In this document: in pieces, positions 14,321 through 23,694 of the stretch | How the letters are laid out: each line of letters starts with the position of its first letter | Position numbering within the stretch: the first letter of the stretch is position 1 | The notes under the pieces: generated by a model | The model's input: the letters and a program-made list of their open reading frames with translations, nothing else | The model's database searches: none | What the model was told of the DNA's origin: nothing | Translations under genes and position numbers: made by a program | Assembly (NCBI GenBank): GCA_018268855.1 | Contig: JAFDVR010000017.1 | Span: 1-64,000 of the forward strand | Direction: 5' to 3' | Source: Acidobacteriota bacterium | GTDB taxonomy: Bacteria > Acidobacteriota > Terriglobia > Terriglobales > Acidobacteriaceae | Length of the DNA stretch: 64,000 nucleotides

Positions 14321-15841
14321 ATGGCGAATCGCCGTTCTTTCTTACAGAGCGCGTTCGGTCTGGGTGCCGCATTGTTTTCGGCAGACCGGCTGTCCGCATC
14401 CACATCTCCATCCGCTGCTGAGCACCTGAAGAAGAGCCGCACGCGCGACCGTCGCGGTGCTTCCCATATCCCGGTGGTCACCACCGATATCGGCGATCTT
14501 CCCTACACCATGGATGGCGACGTCAAGGTATTCCACCTGATCGCGCAGGTTGTGAAGCAACAGATCGCTCCCGACAAGTACATCCATGCCTGGGGCTTCA
14601 ACGGGTCGGCCCCGGGGCCGACCATTCAGGTGACCCAAGGCGACCGGGTCCGTGTGATCTTCGACAACCAGCTCCCGGAGCCGAGTTCGATCCACTGGCA
14701 TGGGTTCGAGGACCAGATCCAGTTCGACGGTCAGCCCGGTGTCAGCCAGCCTCCAGTCAAGCCGGGCGGCCGGTTCGTCTACGAGTTCACGATCCATCAG
14801 GAAGGCACGTACTTCTATCACTCCCACATGGCGATGCAGGAGATGGCGGGGATGCTGGGCGCGTTCATCATGCATCCGAAGGAACCTTACCGCCCCCACT
14901 GTGACAAGGACTACCTCATCCATTTGCAGGAATACGCGGTACTGCCGAACAACACGGTGCCGAACACCATGAACATGGAGTTCAACTGGCTTGTCTTCAA
15001 CGGCAAAGCCGGGCCGGCGACGACACCCTTGATCGCTCGTTTAGGCGACCGGGTGCGGATCAGGTTCGTGAATCTGGGGATGGACCACCATCCCATGCAT
15101 CTGCACGGCCACACCTTCTACACCACTGGGACGGAAGGTGGCCGAATCCCCGAAAGCGCTTGGTGGCCGGGCAACACGGTTCTTGTAGGTGTGGCCCAGG
15201 CCCGGGATGTTGAATTCGTTGCCAATAATCCGGGCGACTGGATGGTGCATTGCCATCTGCCGCACCACATGATGAACCAGATGTCGTCGAACGTGGGCCG
15301 GATGACTCGCATGAGCGGTGGTATGCCCGCTGGCGGGGATATGAACACAGGGATGGGCATGCTCCGGGGAACCCCCGGAGCCCCTACCGGAGAAGACTAC
15401 GGTCCGGCCCTCGGACAAGGTCTGGGTGGAGTCGGAAACGGCAACGATGTTTCGACCACCAACGGCCCTCTCTCGCCGGGGAAAGCACAGTCCGCGATGT
15501 CGGGCATGGACCATGCAAACATGCCGGGAATGCAACACGACAACATGCCTGGCATGGACATGTCTGGGATGCAGATGGAATCCGGAGACATCGCTCCGAA
15601 TGCAACCAACGTGCCCAACTTCCCGCAGGACGCGTACATGGAAGGGCCGATGATGGCGATGGACAAGATGGTAGACCGCCCAGAGAACTATGGCCTCAAT
15701 CCGGGATGGAGCCAGTTCATGCAGGGGATGATGACCTTCATCCGCGTGCTTCCCCCTGACAAGTATGACGAAGTGATCTCGCGGATGCGCGATGCCAATC
15801 GTCCCAACGATCCTTACGCGTCTGTACTCAACCGCGGCTGA
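14321..15841 (+). CDS. Periplasmic multicopper oxidase with Met-rich tail
   Basis: 506 residues. The N terminus has a Tat-type RRSFLQ motif and hydrophobic stretch. Copper ligands are complete: HWHG (125-128), HSH (167-169), HPMHLHGH (257-264) and HCHLPHHMMNQM (310 on), where Met near 320 may be the type 1 axial ligand. With about 330 residues before the tail, it looks like a two-domain or compact laccase-type enzyme rather than the classic three-domain CopA. Residues about 385-430 repeat MPGM and MSGM. It probably oxidises Cu(I) to less toxic Cu(II) in the periplasm. Its stop lies 23 bases before the next start. Confidence 0.9.
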   Translation: MANRRSFLQSAFGLGAALFSADRLSASTSPSAAEHLKKSRTRDRRGASHIPVVTTDIGDLPYTMDGDVKVFHLIAQVVKQQIAPDKYIHAWGFNGSAPGPTIQVTQGDRVRVIFDNQLPEPSSIHWHGFEDQIQFDGQPGVSQPPVKPGGRFVYEFTIHQEGTYFYHSHMAMQEMAGMLGAFIMHPKEPYRPHCDKDYLIHLQEYAVLPNNTVPNTMNMEFNWLVFNGKAGPATTPLIARLGDRVRIRFVNLGMDHHPMHLHGHTFYTTGTEGGRIPESAWWPGNTVLVGVAQARDVEFVANNPGDWMVHCHLPHHMMNQMSSNVGRMTRMSGGMPAGGDMNTGMGMLRGTPGAPTGEDYGPALGQGLGGVGNGNDVSTTNGPLSPGKAQSAMSGMDHANMPGMQHDNMPGMDMSGMQMESGDIAPNATNVPNFPQDAYMEGPMMAMDKMVDRPENYGLNPGWSQFMQGMMTFIRVLPPDKYDEVISRMRDANRPNDPYASVLNRG

Positions 15842-15864
15842 TGAGCTTCCGCAGGAGAAATGAA

Positions 15865-17607
15865 ATGAGACTTCCGTTGATGGTAGCCGCGCTTGTACTT
15901 GCGACAGGAGCCGCCGCCCAGGACAATTCGATGCCCGGTATGCAGATGCCGGCCAAGAGCCCGGCCAAACCGGCAAAGCAGCAAAGCCGTCCGGCTCCGA
16001 AGGCGAAGCAGCCTGCCAAGGGTCACGACATGTCCGGTATGGACATGGGACAGCACACCGGGCATACGACACCGCAACACGACATGGACAACATGCCTGG
16101 GATGCGGATGGACCACACCGGCCACGATGGAATGCAGGGTACGGACATGGGCCAGCATGATGCGGGAAAGCCATCGAAAGGCACCGACATGCAGAACATG
16201 CAGGGCATGCACATGGACATGCCCATGGCTGAAGCCCCACAACAGGGTTCCGTCACCCATGACACGCTCAGCTTGCAGGAACCGGAAAATCCCAGCCGGA
16301 AGACGGGCAAGAATGACCCGGTCCCGGAGCTGCTCAAAGATGTCGTAACGCGACCTCGGCAGAGCCTTGCCGACTTCCTGGCAATGTCGGATCGGTCGAA
16401 CCCGACGGTGTCCCAAGCCAATGCGCTCGCGCAGCGTTCCGCCGCTCAGGCAAAGCAGGCGGGACTCTATCCGAATCCCAGCATCGGCTATCAGGGGGAT
16501 CAGATACGTGGCGGAAGCTACGGGGGCGGCGAGCATGGCGCCTATGTTCAGCAGACCATTGTGCTAGGGGGAAAGCTAGGAGCTCGTCGCGATATCTATC
16601 GACAGCAACAGCGATCCGATGAGATTGGCGTGGAGGCGCAGACCTTCCGGGTACATGGCGATGTCTCTCGTGCCTTCTACGCTGCCCTAACCGCGCAGGC
16701 TCTCGTCGATGTCCGCCGCAGACTTCTAGGCGTTGCCTTGGATGCGGTCGAGACCGTTCACCAGCTGGCAAATGTGGGACAAGCCGATGCGCCCGATATT
16801 TTGCAAACTGAAGTCGAAGCAGAACAGGCAAAAGTTGACTTCCTATCGGCGCAACAGGAATTCCTTCAGCGTTTTCGCACTTTGGCCGCATACGCCGGTC
16901 AACGTTCCTTAGCTCCTTCTCTGCTTGCGGGAGACCTTGAGCATCCGCCTGAGATCGACACCGAACAACAGGTCGCCAACATCATCGCCAACAGTCCGGA
17001 GGTGCGCCGCGCCCAGCAGGAGATCGCAGTTGCGGAAGCGCGCCTCAAGGACGCCCGACGTGAGCCGATTCCAGACCTCACGTTGCGCGCGGGAGAGCAG
17101 TACAACGGAGAGCTGGTGCGTGAAAACCCCAACGTGCACGCCGGCCCCCAAAGCATTGCGAGCGCGAACCTCGCGATACCGCTCTGGAACCGCAATCAAG
17201 GCAACAAAGACGCCGCCAGGGTTGAGCTGGAACGGGCGCGACAAAGCGTGGCCCGTACCCAGCTCTTCCTGCAACAGCAAACAGCGCCGGTGGCGCAGTC
17301 CTACCAGACCGCACGCTTTACAGCGAACCGCTATCGCGAGGAGTTGATCCCGCGTGCGCAGCGCGCCTACCAACTCTACTTGCAGAAGTATCAGGCGATG
17401 GCACAAGCCTATCCTCAGGTTCTTGTCTCCCAGCGCACGCTTTTCCAACTGCAGGTCGGCTATCTCAATGCGCTCCATGAGGCGTGGGACAGCGCGGTCA
17501 TGCTCCAGAACTTCAACCTGTCGGGCGGGCTTACCGAGCCAGAGCCAAGCGGCAGCGGTACTACCACCATCAACCTGCCTGCGACCGGCTCCGGCAGCAA
17601 CGAATAG
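15865..17607 (+). CDS. TolC-family outer-membrane protein with Met-rich N-terminal extension
   Basis: 580 residues from the ATG at 15865 (AGGAG 7 bases upstream); an ATG at 15841 overlapping the oxidase stop is less likely as it delays the signal peptide. After the signal (MRLPLMVAALVLATGAAAQ) comes a domain of about 110 residues with repeated MPGM, MSGMDM, MQGMHMDM and His-rich patches, then a standard outer-membrane efflux fold (two OEP repeats, residues about 170-560). TolC partners normally lack such an extension. It probably binds Cu(I) in the periplasm and hands it to the exit duct. No RND genes follow directly; the CusBA pair lies at 23691-28406. Confidence 0.85.
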   Translation: MRLPLMVAALVLATGAAAQDNSMPGMQMPAKSPAKPAKQQSRPAPKAKQPAKGHDMSGMDMGQHTGHTTPQHDMDNMPGMRMDHTGHDGMQGTDMGQHDAGKPSKGTDMQNMQGMHMDMPMAEAPQQGSVTHDTLSLQEPENPSRKTGKNDPVPELLKDVVTRPRQSLADFLAMSDRSNPTVSQANALAQRSAAQAKQAGLYPNPSIGYQGDQIRGGSYGGGEHGAYVQQTIVLGGKLGARRDIYRQQQRSDEIGVEAQTFRVHGDVSRAFYAALTAQALVDVRRRLLGVALDAVETVHQLANVGQADAPDILQTEVEAEQAKVDFLSAQQEFLQRFRTLAAYAGQRSLAPSLLAGDLEHPPEIDTEQQVANIIANSPEVRRAQQEIAVAEARLKDARREPIPDLTLRAGEQYNGELVRENPNVHAGPQSIASANLAIPLWNRNQGNKDAARVELERARQSVARTQLFLQQQTAPVAQSYQTARFTANRYREELIPRAQRAYQLYLQKYQAMAQAYPQVLVSQRTLFQLQVGYLNALHEAWDSAVMLQNFNLSGGLTEPEPSGSGTTTINLPATGSGSNE

Positions 17608-17671
17608 CGCGTGAGGAGACCCATTGTGAGAAATCACACCCTTTGGAAAACGGTGCTTTGTAGCGCCTTGT

Positions 17672-17680
17672 GGAGGTGAT
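17672..17680 (+). promoter_or_regulatory. Unusually strong ribosome-binding site
   Basis: GGAGGTGAT, a long match to the 3' end of 16S rRNA, stands 5 bases before the ATG of the cytochrome gene at 17686. It suggests high translation after a 78-base gap behind the TolC gene. Confidence 0.6.
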
Positions 17681-17685
17681 CCAGA

Positions 17686-18309
17686 ATGCAAAAGCGCACG
17701 ATCATTCTTGGAACTGCAATCGCCGCCTTGCTGCTGGCAGTCGGCGCGTTTCTCTACATGAAGTACGCCATGCGTGGATTCAGCGCACGGGCGGAACCGT
17801 CCCATGTGGAGGCGATGCTTGCCGTGTACGCGCGGAGTACCGCGATGCCTTCTTCTGCCAAAGGGACCACCAATCCGGTCGCCGACTCGCCCGAAGTCGA
17901 GCACGATGCGATGGCGCATTTCGCAGATCATTGTGCGGTCTGCCATGCCAACAATGGCAGCGGGGACACTATGTTCGGTCGCGGTTTATATCCGAAGGTT
18001 CCGGATCTGAGAGCAAGAACGCAAACACTGACCGATGGTGAAATCTTCTACATCATCGAAAACGGAATCCGCATGTCCGGCATGCCCGCCTTCGGCGGTC
18101 AAGATTCGGCTGAAGACAGCTGGAAGCTGGTGCGCTTCATCCGCCACCTTCCTCAACTGACTTCAGCTGATGCACAGCAGATGGAAACGATGAATCCAAA
18201 AACTCCTGCAGACATGGAAGAGGAGAAAGAGGAAGAAGAGTTTCTGAACGGGGGCAGCAACGATGCTGCTCCGCACACAAATCACTCAAGGAAAGGTCAT
18301 CACCAATGA
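17686..18309 (+). CDS. Class I c-type cytochrome, membrane-anchored
   Basis: 207 residues. An N-terminal hydrophobic helix (about 6-26) anchors a periplasmic domain. The heme site CAVCH is at 83-87 and GIRMSGMPAFGG (about 126-137) offers the distal Met. The C terminus is acidic (EEEKEEEEF) and ends in a His-rich tail (HTNHSRKGHHQ), which may bind metal. Between a multicopper oxidase and copper efflux genes it could pass electrons to or from the oxidase, which is inference. Its stop overlaps the next ATG by 4 bases. Confidence 0.85.
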   Translation: MQKRTIILGTAIAALLLAVGAFLYMKYAMRGFSARAEPSHVEAMLAVYARSTAMPSSAKGTTNPVADSPEVEHDAMAHFADHCAVCHANNGSGDTMFGRGLYPKVPDLRARTQTLTDGEIFYIIENGIRMSGMPAFGGQDSAEDSWKLVRFIRHLPQLTSADAQQMETMNPKTPADMEEEKEEEEFLNGGSNDAAPHTNHSRKGHHQ

Positions 18310-18665
18310 AACGTATCCTCATCGTACTTACCGCCATCCTGGCGCTTGCCGGCGCGGCTTATGCCCATAACGGAGTCGAACATGTCATGGGTACAGTCAC
18401 CGCAATCACAACGACGAATATCACGGTGAAGACGACCGACGGCAAGACGCAAACCGTCACGTTGACTGCCACAACAAAGGTGTCCAAGGGAACGGCGCAG
18501 GCCAGTCTCAAGGATGTGAAGGTGGGTGATCACGTAGTCGTCAATGCAACGAAGAAGGACAGCCAACTGGTCGCTGTCGAAGTCAAGCTCGGGTCTATGG
18601 ATGGCATGAAAGGCATGCACGGCAACATGGCCGGTATGGACATGAGCGGCGCCAAGAGCCACTGA
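18306..18665 (+). CDS. Secreted DUF5666-like protein with Met-rich tail
   Basis: 119 residues. A signal peptide (MKRILIVLTAILALAGAAYA) precedes an OB-like beta domain typical of DUF5666: VMGTVTAITTTNITVKTTDG, then LKDVKVGDHVVVNATK. The last 25 residues are MDGMKGMHGN and MAGMDMSG, a copper-binding type motif shared with neighbouring proteins. ATGA overlap with the cytochrome gene shows coupling. A periplasmic copper carrier or buffer role is plausible; no direct evidence. Confidence 0.75.
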   Translation: MKRILIVLTAILALAGAAYAHNGVEHVMGTVTAITTTNITVKTTDGKTQTVTLTATTKVSKGTAQASLKDVKVGDHVVVNATKKDSQLVAVEVKLGSMDGMKGMHGNMAGMDMSGAKSH

Positions 18666-18674
18666 TGCGAGGAC

Positions 18675-18697
18675 GGCTCCGGAGGGGTAACGGAGCC
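18675..18697 (+). terminator. Intra-operon hairpin before the sigma factor gene
   Basis: GGCTCCG (18675-18681), 9-base loop, CGGAGCC (18691-18697). The 7-base GC stem is followed by only a short T stretch, so it may attenuate rather than stop transcription, or protect the upstream mRNA. Confidence 0.4.
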
Positions 18698-18725
18698 CAC
18701 CTTTGCAAGTGGAAGGAGGAAACAG

Positions 18726-19283
18726 ATGATGGATCACGTTGAAGCGCGAGAGATTTCGTTCGAAAGCCTGTTGGCGCTTCGCCAACGGTTCCTCGGATTC
18801 CTGCGCCAAAGAGTGGGTGACGAGGCCACCGCAGAGGACATCTTGCAATCCGCGTATTTGAAAGCAGTCGCCCATCAGGATGCGCTGGAAGCCGAGAGCA
18901 GCGTCGTGGCCTGGTTTTATCGCATCCTGCGCAACGCCGTGATCGATCATTACCGGCGCACCACAACGAAAAACGCAGCCCATGAGAACTACGCGAAAGA
19001 GCTGAGCCCCAGCTATGAGCTGGAACTGGAGGCACAGATCTGCTCCTGCGTTCATGAAGTCATCGAAGAATTGAAGCCCGCATATCGAGAGGTGATCCAG
19101 CAGATCGATCTCGGCGACCAGACCGTAGAGAGCTTCGCAAGGACCCATGACACCACGCAAAACAATGCTTCCGTCCGGCTGCACCGCGCACGCAAAGCCA
19201 TCGCAAAACAACTGACCTCGGTCTGTGGTGCCTGCGCAGAGCACAAATGCCTGGATTGTTCCTGCCGCCGGGCGCGGGTGTAA
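18726..19283 (+). CDS. CorE-like ECF sigma factor with Cys-rich C-terminal domain
   Basis: 185 residues; AAGGAGG precedes ATGATG. Sigma-2 (AEDILQSAYLKAVAHQDALE, WFYRILRNAVIDHYRR) and sigma-4 (LKPAYREVIQQIDL, ASVRLHRARKAIAKQL) regions are clear. The C terminus adds Cys167, 170, 175, 178 and 180 in CGACAEHKCLDCSC. This fits the CorE group (ECF44/ECF238-like), whose Cys-rich domain senses copper directly and replaces an anti-sigma factor; none is seen nearby. It probably switches on the copper genes around it. Whether it responds to copper or to another metal cannot be told from sequence. Confidence 0.85.
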   Translation: MMDHVEAREISFESLLALRQRFLGFLRQRVGDEATAEDILQSAYLKAVAHQDALEAESSVVAWFYRILRNAVIDHYRRTTTKNAAHENYAKELSPSYELELEAQICSCVHEVIEELKPAYREVIQQIDLGDQTVESFARTHDTTQNNASVRLHRARKAIAKQLTSVCGACAEHKCLDCSCRRARV

Positions 19284-19331
19284 GAGATTGCCCGATCGTG
19301 CGTCTGCAGTAATGAAACGAGGAGAAACGCC

Positions 19332-21947
19332 ATGTGCTGCTGCAATACAAAAAGCTCGGAGATCAAAGATCCGGTCTGCGGCATGACCGTTCAGCCCGAG
19401 CGGGCTGCGGGCTCAAGTACTTACCGCGGAACAACCTTCCACTTCTGCTCTAAAAGTTGCAAGACCAAGTTCGATGCTGATCCAGAACACTTTGCACCAA
19501 GTCCGGGCGGTTGCTGCGCGCCGACTCCGGGAGCTCCGCAGGCTGCGGAGATCGATCCGGTTTGCGGCATGAAGGTCATACCCGAGAAGGCAGCGGGACA
19601 CTCCGACCACCAGGGCAGGCGTTTCTTCTTTTGCAGCCTTGGATGTAAGAAGAAATTTGATGCCGAACCCAGACGGTATCTGGAACCGCAGAGATCGGGC
19701 GAGGTTGCAAGACCGGATGGGCGCAGTCCACAGGTGGAGTACATCTGCCCCGTGGACCCGGAAGTCCATCAGATGGGACCCGGCTCCTGTCCAAAGTGTG
19801 GGATGGCGCTTGAGCCAGCGACCGTAGCTCCACCCTCCGTGCGAACGGAATACACCTGCCCCATGCATCCGGAGATCGTTCGTTCGGAACCGGGCAACTG
19901 CCCTATCTGCGGGATGGCTTTGGAGCCACGCGAAATCACTGGCGATGAAGCTAATCCCGAACTAAGGGATATGACACGTCGTTTCTGGACAAGCGTCGTG
20001 ATGACGATCCCGCTGCTGCTGCTCATGGTTTCGGAGATGCTGCCGTCAATGCCGTTGCAGCATATGCTCTCCGGTAAGGTCTGGGCGTGGATTGAGTTTG
20101 CATTTGCTACTCCGGTGGTGTGGTGGTGTGGTTGGCCGTTCTTTGAGCGAGCGTGGCAATCGATTGCGAACCGCAGCCTGAATATGTTTACTCTGATCGG
20201 CCTCGGTACGGGAGCAGCCTATCTCTATAGCTTGGTAGCCACCGTCGCGCCCCAGATCTTTCCAGCCACAGCACGGAATGGGGATGGGCAGATCGGTCTG
20301 TACTACGAGCCAGCGGCAGTGATCGTCGCGCTGGTACTTCTTGGTCAGGTCATGGAACTCCGGGCGCGCGGCCAGACCAGCAGCGCCCTGCGTTCGCTGC
20401 TTGGGCTCGCCCCAAAGAGTGCACGCAGGATCGATTCTCAGGGCAGCGAATCCGATGTCCCGCTTGACCAGGTCTCCCTCGGGGATATCCTTCGCGTCCG
20501 CCCCGGCGAGAAAGTCCCCGTGGACGGTGAGGTGGTTGATGGCAGAAGCTCTGTCGATGAGTCGATGGTCTCCGGTGAACCCATCCCGGTGGAGAAAGCA
20601 TCTGGAGCGAAGGTGGTCGGGGGGACCATCAATGGAACAGGAGCATTCACCATGCGCGCTGAACGGATCGGCGCGGACACATTGCTCTCGCAGATCGTCA
20701 AAATGGTGAGCGCGGCGCAACGCACCCGCGCCCCTATCCAGCGCGTTGCCGATCGTATCTCGGCGTATTTCGTTCCGGCCGTCCTTGTGGCAGCTGTGCT
20801 CACGTTCGCACTCTGGTACATGCTTGGGCCGCAGCCGCGCCTGGCGCACGCGGTCGTAAGTGCAGTAGCGGTCCTGATCGTGGCCTGTCCCTGTGCCCTC
20901 GGTCTCGCCACACCGATGGCCATCATGGTGGGTACGGGGCGCGGAGCTGGTGCAGGCATTCTTGTGCGTAACGCGGAGGCGTTGGAGCTTTTTGGCAAAG
21001 TGAACACCTTGCTCGTCGATAAAACCGGAACCTTAACTGAGGGCAAACCCACGCTCACTGCCGTCCAAGCCGCTGCAGGCATTGAGGAAAGCGAGCTTCT
21101 AGCCTGGGTCGCCAGTCTCGAACGCTCCAGTGAACATCCACTCGCCGCCGCGATCGTCCGGGGAGCGGAGGCGCGCCAGCTCTCCTTGCGGAGTGTGAGC
21201 GAATTCTCGTCGGTCCCGGGCAAGGGGGTGCGCGGCGTGATCGACGGCAAGAATCTTGCCATCGGCAACGCGGAAATGCTTCGCGAGATTGGTGTCGACG
21301 TCGATGGTCTCACCCGAGAAGCCGACGCCCTGCGTCATCAAGGAATGACCGTCATGCTCGCTGCTGTGGACGAAAAGCCTGCGGGCTTGGTGGCCGTCTC
21401 TGACCCGATCAAAGAATCGACACCCGAGGCGATTCGCGACCTGAAAGCCGCTGGTCTGAACGTCATCATGGTGACGGGGGACAACGCAACGACAGCGAAG
21501 GCGGTCGCAGACACGCTGGGGGTCGCGTTTGAGGCGGACGTATTGCCGGAACAGAAGGCCGAGGTCGTCAAACGACACCAGCAACGGGGAGAGATCGTTG
21601 CGATGGCGGGCGACGGCGTCAACGATGCTCCAGCTCTTGCCCAGGCGCAGGTTGGGATTGCAATGGGAACGGGGACCGACGTTGCCATGGAGGCGGGCGG
21701 TATCACGCTGGTGCGAGGTGATCTGCGGGGTTTGGTGCGTGCTCGCAAGTTGAGCCAGGCGACGATGCGGAACATCCGGCAAAATCTGTTCTTCGCATTC
21801 ATCTACAACGTGCTGGGTGTACCTTTGGCGGCCGGGGTTCTGTTCCCACTTTTCGGCGTGGTTCTTAGCCCGATGATCGCGGCAGCAGCTATGAGTTTTA
21901 GTTCTGTGTCCGTGATCGCGAACTCCTTGCGGCTGCGAAATCAGTAG
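19332..21947 (+). CDS. copA: Copper-exporting P1B-type ATPase with YHS and heavy-metal-binding N terminus
   Basis: 871 residues. In place of HMA domains the N terminus carries two YHS domains (about 12-50 and 75-115, each with DPVCGM and a later FCSxxCKxKF) and two heavy-metal-binding boxes ([11 protein letters not shown] near 138; [10 protein letters not shown] near 175). Then follow eight membrane helices, the actuator motif SGEPIPVEK, the transport motif CPC at 519-521, phosphorylation site DKTGT at 563, and [10 protein letters not shown]. It pumps Cu(I) from cytosol to periplasm. It starts 48 bases after the sigma factor gene with a good ribosome site (GAGGAG). Confidence 0.95.
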   Translation: MCCCNTKSSEIKDPVCGMTVQPERAAGSSTYRGTTFHFCSKSCKTKFDADPEHFAPSPGGCCAPTPGAPQAAEIDPVCGMKVIPEKAAGHSDHQGRRFFFCSLGCKKKFDAEPRRYLEPQRSGEVARPDGRSPQVEYICPVDPEVHQMGPGSCPKCGMALEPATVAPPSVRTEYTCPMHPEIVRSEPGNCPICGMALEPREITGDEANPELRDMTRRFWTSVVMTIPLLLLMVSEMLPSMPLQHMLSGKVWAWIEFAFATPVVWWCGWPFFERAWQSIANRSLNMFTLIGLGTGAAYLYSLVATVAPQIFPATARNGDGQIGLYYEPAAVIVALVLLGQVMELRARGQTSSALRSLLGLAPKSARRIDSQGSESDVPLDQVSLGDILRVRPGEKVPVDGEVVDGRSSVDESMVSGEPIPVEKASGAKVVGGTINGTGAFTMRAERIGADTLLSQIVKMVSAAQRTRAPIQRVADRISAYFVPAVLVAAVLTFALWYMLGPQPRLAHAVVSAVAVLIVACPCALGLATPMAIMVGTGRGAGAGILVRNAEALELFGKVNTLLVDKTGTLTEGKPTLTAVQAAAGIEESELLAWVASLERSSEHPLAAAIVRGAEARQLSLRSVSEFSSVPGKGVRGVIDGKNLAIGNAEMLREIGVDVDGLTREADALRHQGMTVMLAAVDEKPAGLVAVSDPIKESTPEAIRDLKAAGLNVIMVTGDNATTAKAVADTLGVAFEADVLPEQKAEVVKRHQQRGEIVAMAGDGVNDAPALAQAQVGIAMGTGTDVAMEAGGITLVRGDLRGLVRARKLSQATMRNIRQNLFFAFIYNVLGVPLAAGVLFPLFGVVLSPMIAAAAMSFSSVSVIANSLRLRNQ

Positions 21948-21991
21948 GCCGGAATGGATTACGTATCATGCATCGTCCGGAGTAAACTGAG

Positions 21992-22354
21992 GTGACCGTG
22001 GGACGCGCACGACAACTCGGAGCCTTGTTCCTCCTGCTCGTTTGGTCTTTCGTACCGGCGATGGCCTGCTCGTTGCCGGAGGAACCCATGACGCCGGTGG
22101 AGCATTCCTGCTGCGTGCAGATGCACCATCATTGTGGGGACATGGACATGCCCTGCTGCCACAAGCAGGTGCGGACCGAGCTTTCTGCGGTGACGGCGAA
22201 ACAGCAACATGCGCCACTGCTGCTTCCAGCGATTACCCATCCAACAGCTTTCGTTCCGATTCTCTGGCCGACGTTCTACGCGCTCCCAGTAATCCTGGCA
22301 GATGTTTCACCACCGCCGTCTCCACCCGTCTCGATCACCATCCTCAGAATCTGA
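21992..22354 (+). CDS. Small secreted Cys/His-rich protein ahead of the RND copper pump
   Basis: 120 residues from a GTG at 21992 (GTG 21998 is an alternative). A hydrophobic leader ends near FVPAMAC, then a metal-type cluster HSCCVQMHHHCGDMDMPCCHK, then a Pro-rich hydrophobic tail. The plan resembles the small proteins at 13730 and 40041. It lies 44 bases after copA and 92 before the TolC-like gene. A periplasmic copper chaperone or sensor is the natural guess. I do not recognise a named family. Confidence 0.55.
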   Translation: MTVGRARQLGALFLLLVWSFVPAMACSLPEEPMTPVEHSCCVQMHHHCGDMDMPCCHKQVRTELSAVTAKQQHAPLLLPAITHPTAFVPILWPTFYALPVILADVSPPPSPPVSITILRI

Positions 22355-22446
22355 TTCTCTGTTTTCGCTCATCTTGCGCGATTGCGTGCGATCCGGTATC
22401 GGCGCGTCTGCGTGAACTGTTGGATGAATGAAAAGGGAGACTTTCA

Positions 22447-23694
22447 ATGCAGGTATCTGCTTGGCGTATCGCCATGTTTGCCCTCGCTGTCGCGACATCC
22501 GCCGCGGCGCAGCAAGCTACGCCTCTTGCCACACTCGTGGACGAGGCTAAAACTCAGAACAGTAGTATCGCCGCCGCCGATCATGCGGCCCGCGCTGCCC
22601 GGCTGGTAGCGCCGCAAAAAAGCGCACTGCCTGATCCCACCTTTACACTGCAGCAGTTCAGCGTCGGAAGTCCTCGCCCGTTCGCGGGTTACTCCAACAG
22701 CGATTTCGCTTACATCGGTCTAGGCGTATCTCAAGAGCTGCCGTACCCAGGAAAATTGAGACTACGTGCCGAGATCGCTGACCGGGAAGCTGACACCAAG
22801 GTCGTGGAGACTCTTGCTCTGGGCTCTGACATTGCAGGAGCGGTAAAAGCGGATTATCTACAACTCGCCTATCTGCAACAGACACTCGCGATCTTGGTGC
22901 AGAGCCGCGACCTTCTGGATCAGATACTCGCGGATGCGACCGAACGCTACAAGGTCGGTCAGGGGATGCAACAGGACATCCTGCAGGCTCAGGTCGAACG
23001 CACCGGATTGACACGCGAAGTCACGATGCACCATCAGGAGGTGAGCGCGATCCAAGCTCATCTCAAGGGTTTGCTCCACCGGGAGCAAAGTTCGCCCGAT
23101 ATCATCCCAGTCGATCTCGCGGAAACTCCTCTGCAGAGAACCGGCGTGGAATTGCTGGCCATGATCGAGAAGCAGAATCCACAAGTGCAGATTGATGCGA
23201 GCCAGGTACGCAAGCAGGATGCTCAACTGGCATCAGCGAAACGGGAAAGCAAACCGGACTTCGCGCTCGGATATCAGTACGAAAACACGGATCGTAAATA
23301 CCGCGATTACTACATGCTGACGCTCAGCCTCCGTCTGCCCAGAAAGAAGCGCGTGGACGCGGAGATTGGCGAGGCAGTGGAGATGCTGGCGCAATCCAAG
23401 GCCACCCTTGATGCTCACCTGCAACAGCAGCTTGCGGAAGCCCAGCAAGCCTACGTGAAAGTCACCGGCGACGCCGAACTGCTCAAGGAATATCGCGAAG
23501 GCCTCGTGCCGCAGTCCGAGGCAGTCCAACGGGCCATGCTGAGCGCCTATGGATCGAACAAGGAACAATTCACGCGCGTGCTGCAATCCTTTGCGAGTGT
23601 CCTACAGCTCAAGCTCAGCTACGCACAGACGCTGCAAGACCACGAAGCGGCCCTCGTCCGCCTCGAAACGCTGACGGGAGCGACACTTCGATGA
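22447..23694 (+). CDS. CusC/CzcC-like outer-membrane factor
   Basis: 415 residues. Signal peptide to about residue 21 (AAAQQ), then the TolC/OEP fold with two helical-barrel repeats; family-like phrases are GVSQELPYPGKLRLRAEIA and ERYKVGQGMQQDILQAQVE. No Met-rich extension, unlike the TolC protein at 15865. AAGGGAG precedes the ATG. The last codons overlap the start of the adaptor gene by 4 bases, so it forms one operon with the following adaptor and pump and is their exit duct. Confidence 0.88.
   Translation: MQVSAWRIAMFALAVATSAAAQQATPLATLVDEAKTQNSSIAAADHAARAARLVAPQKSALPDPTFTLQQFSVGSPRPFAGYSNSDFAYIGLGVSQELPYPGKLRLRAEIADREADTKVVETLALGSDIAGAVKADYLQLAYLQQTLAILVQSRDLLDQILADATERYKVGQGMQQDILQAQVERTGLTREVTMHHQEVSAIQAHLKGLLHREQSSPDIIPVDLAETPLQRTGVELLAMIEKQNPQVQIDASQVRKQDAQLASAKRESKPDFALGYQYENTDRKYRDYYMLTLSLRLPRKKRVDAEIGEAVEMLAQSKATLDAHLQQQLAEAQQAYVKVTGDAELLKEYREGLVPQSEAVQRAMLSAYGSNKEQFTRVLQSFASVLQLKLSYAQTLQDHEAALVRLETLTGATLR

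Noticed and set aside
15041-16240. 399-residue minus-strand frame
   Set aside because: Shadow of the oxidase and TolC genes; its His-rich repeats are the reverse of ATG-rich MPGM codons.
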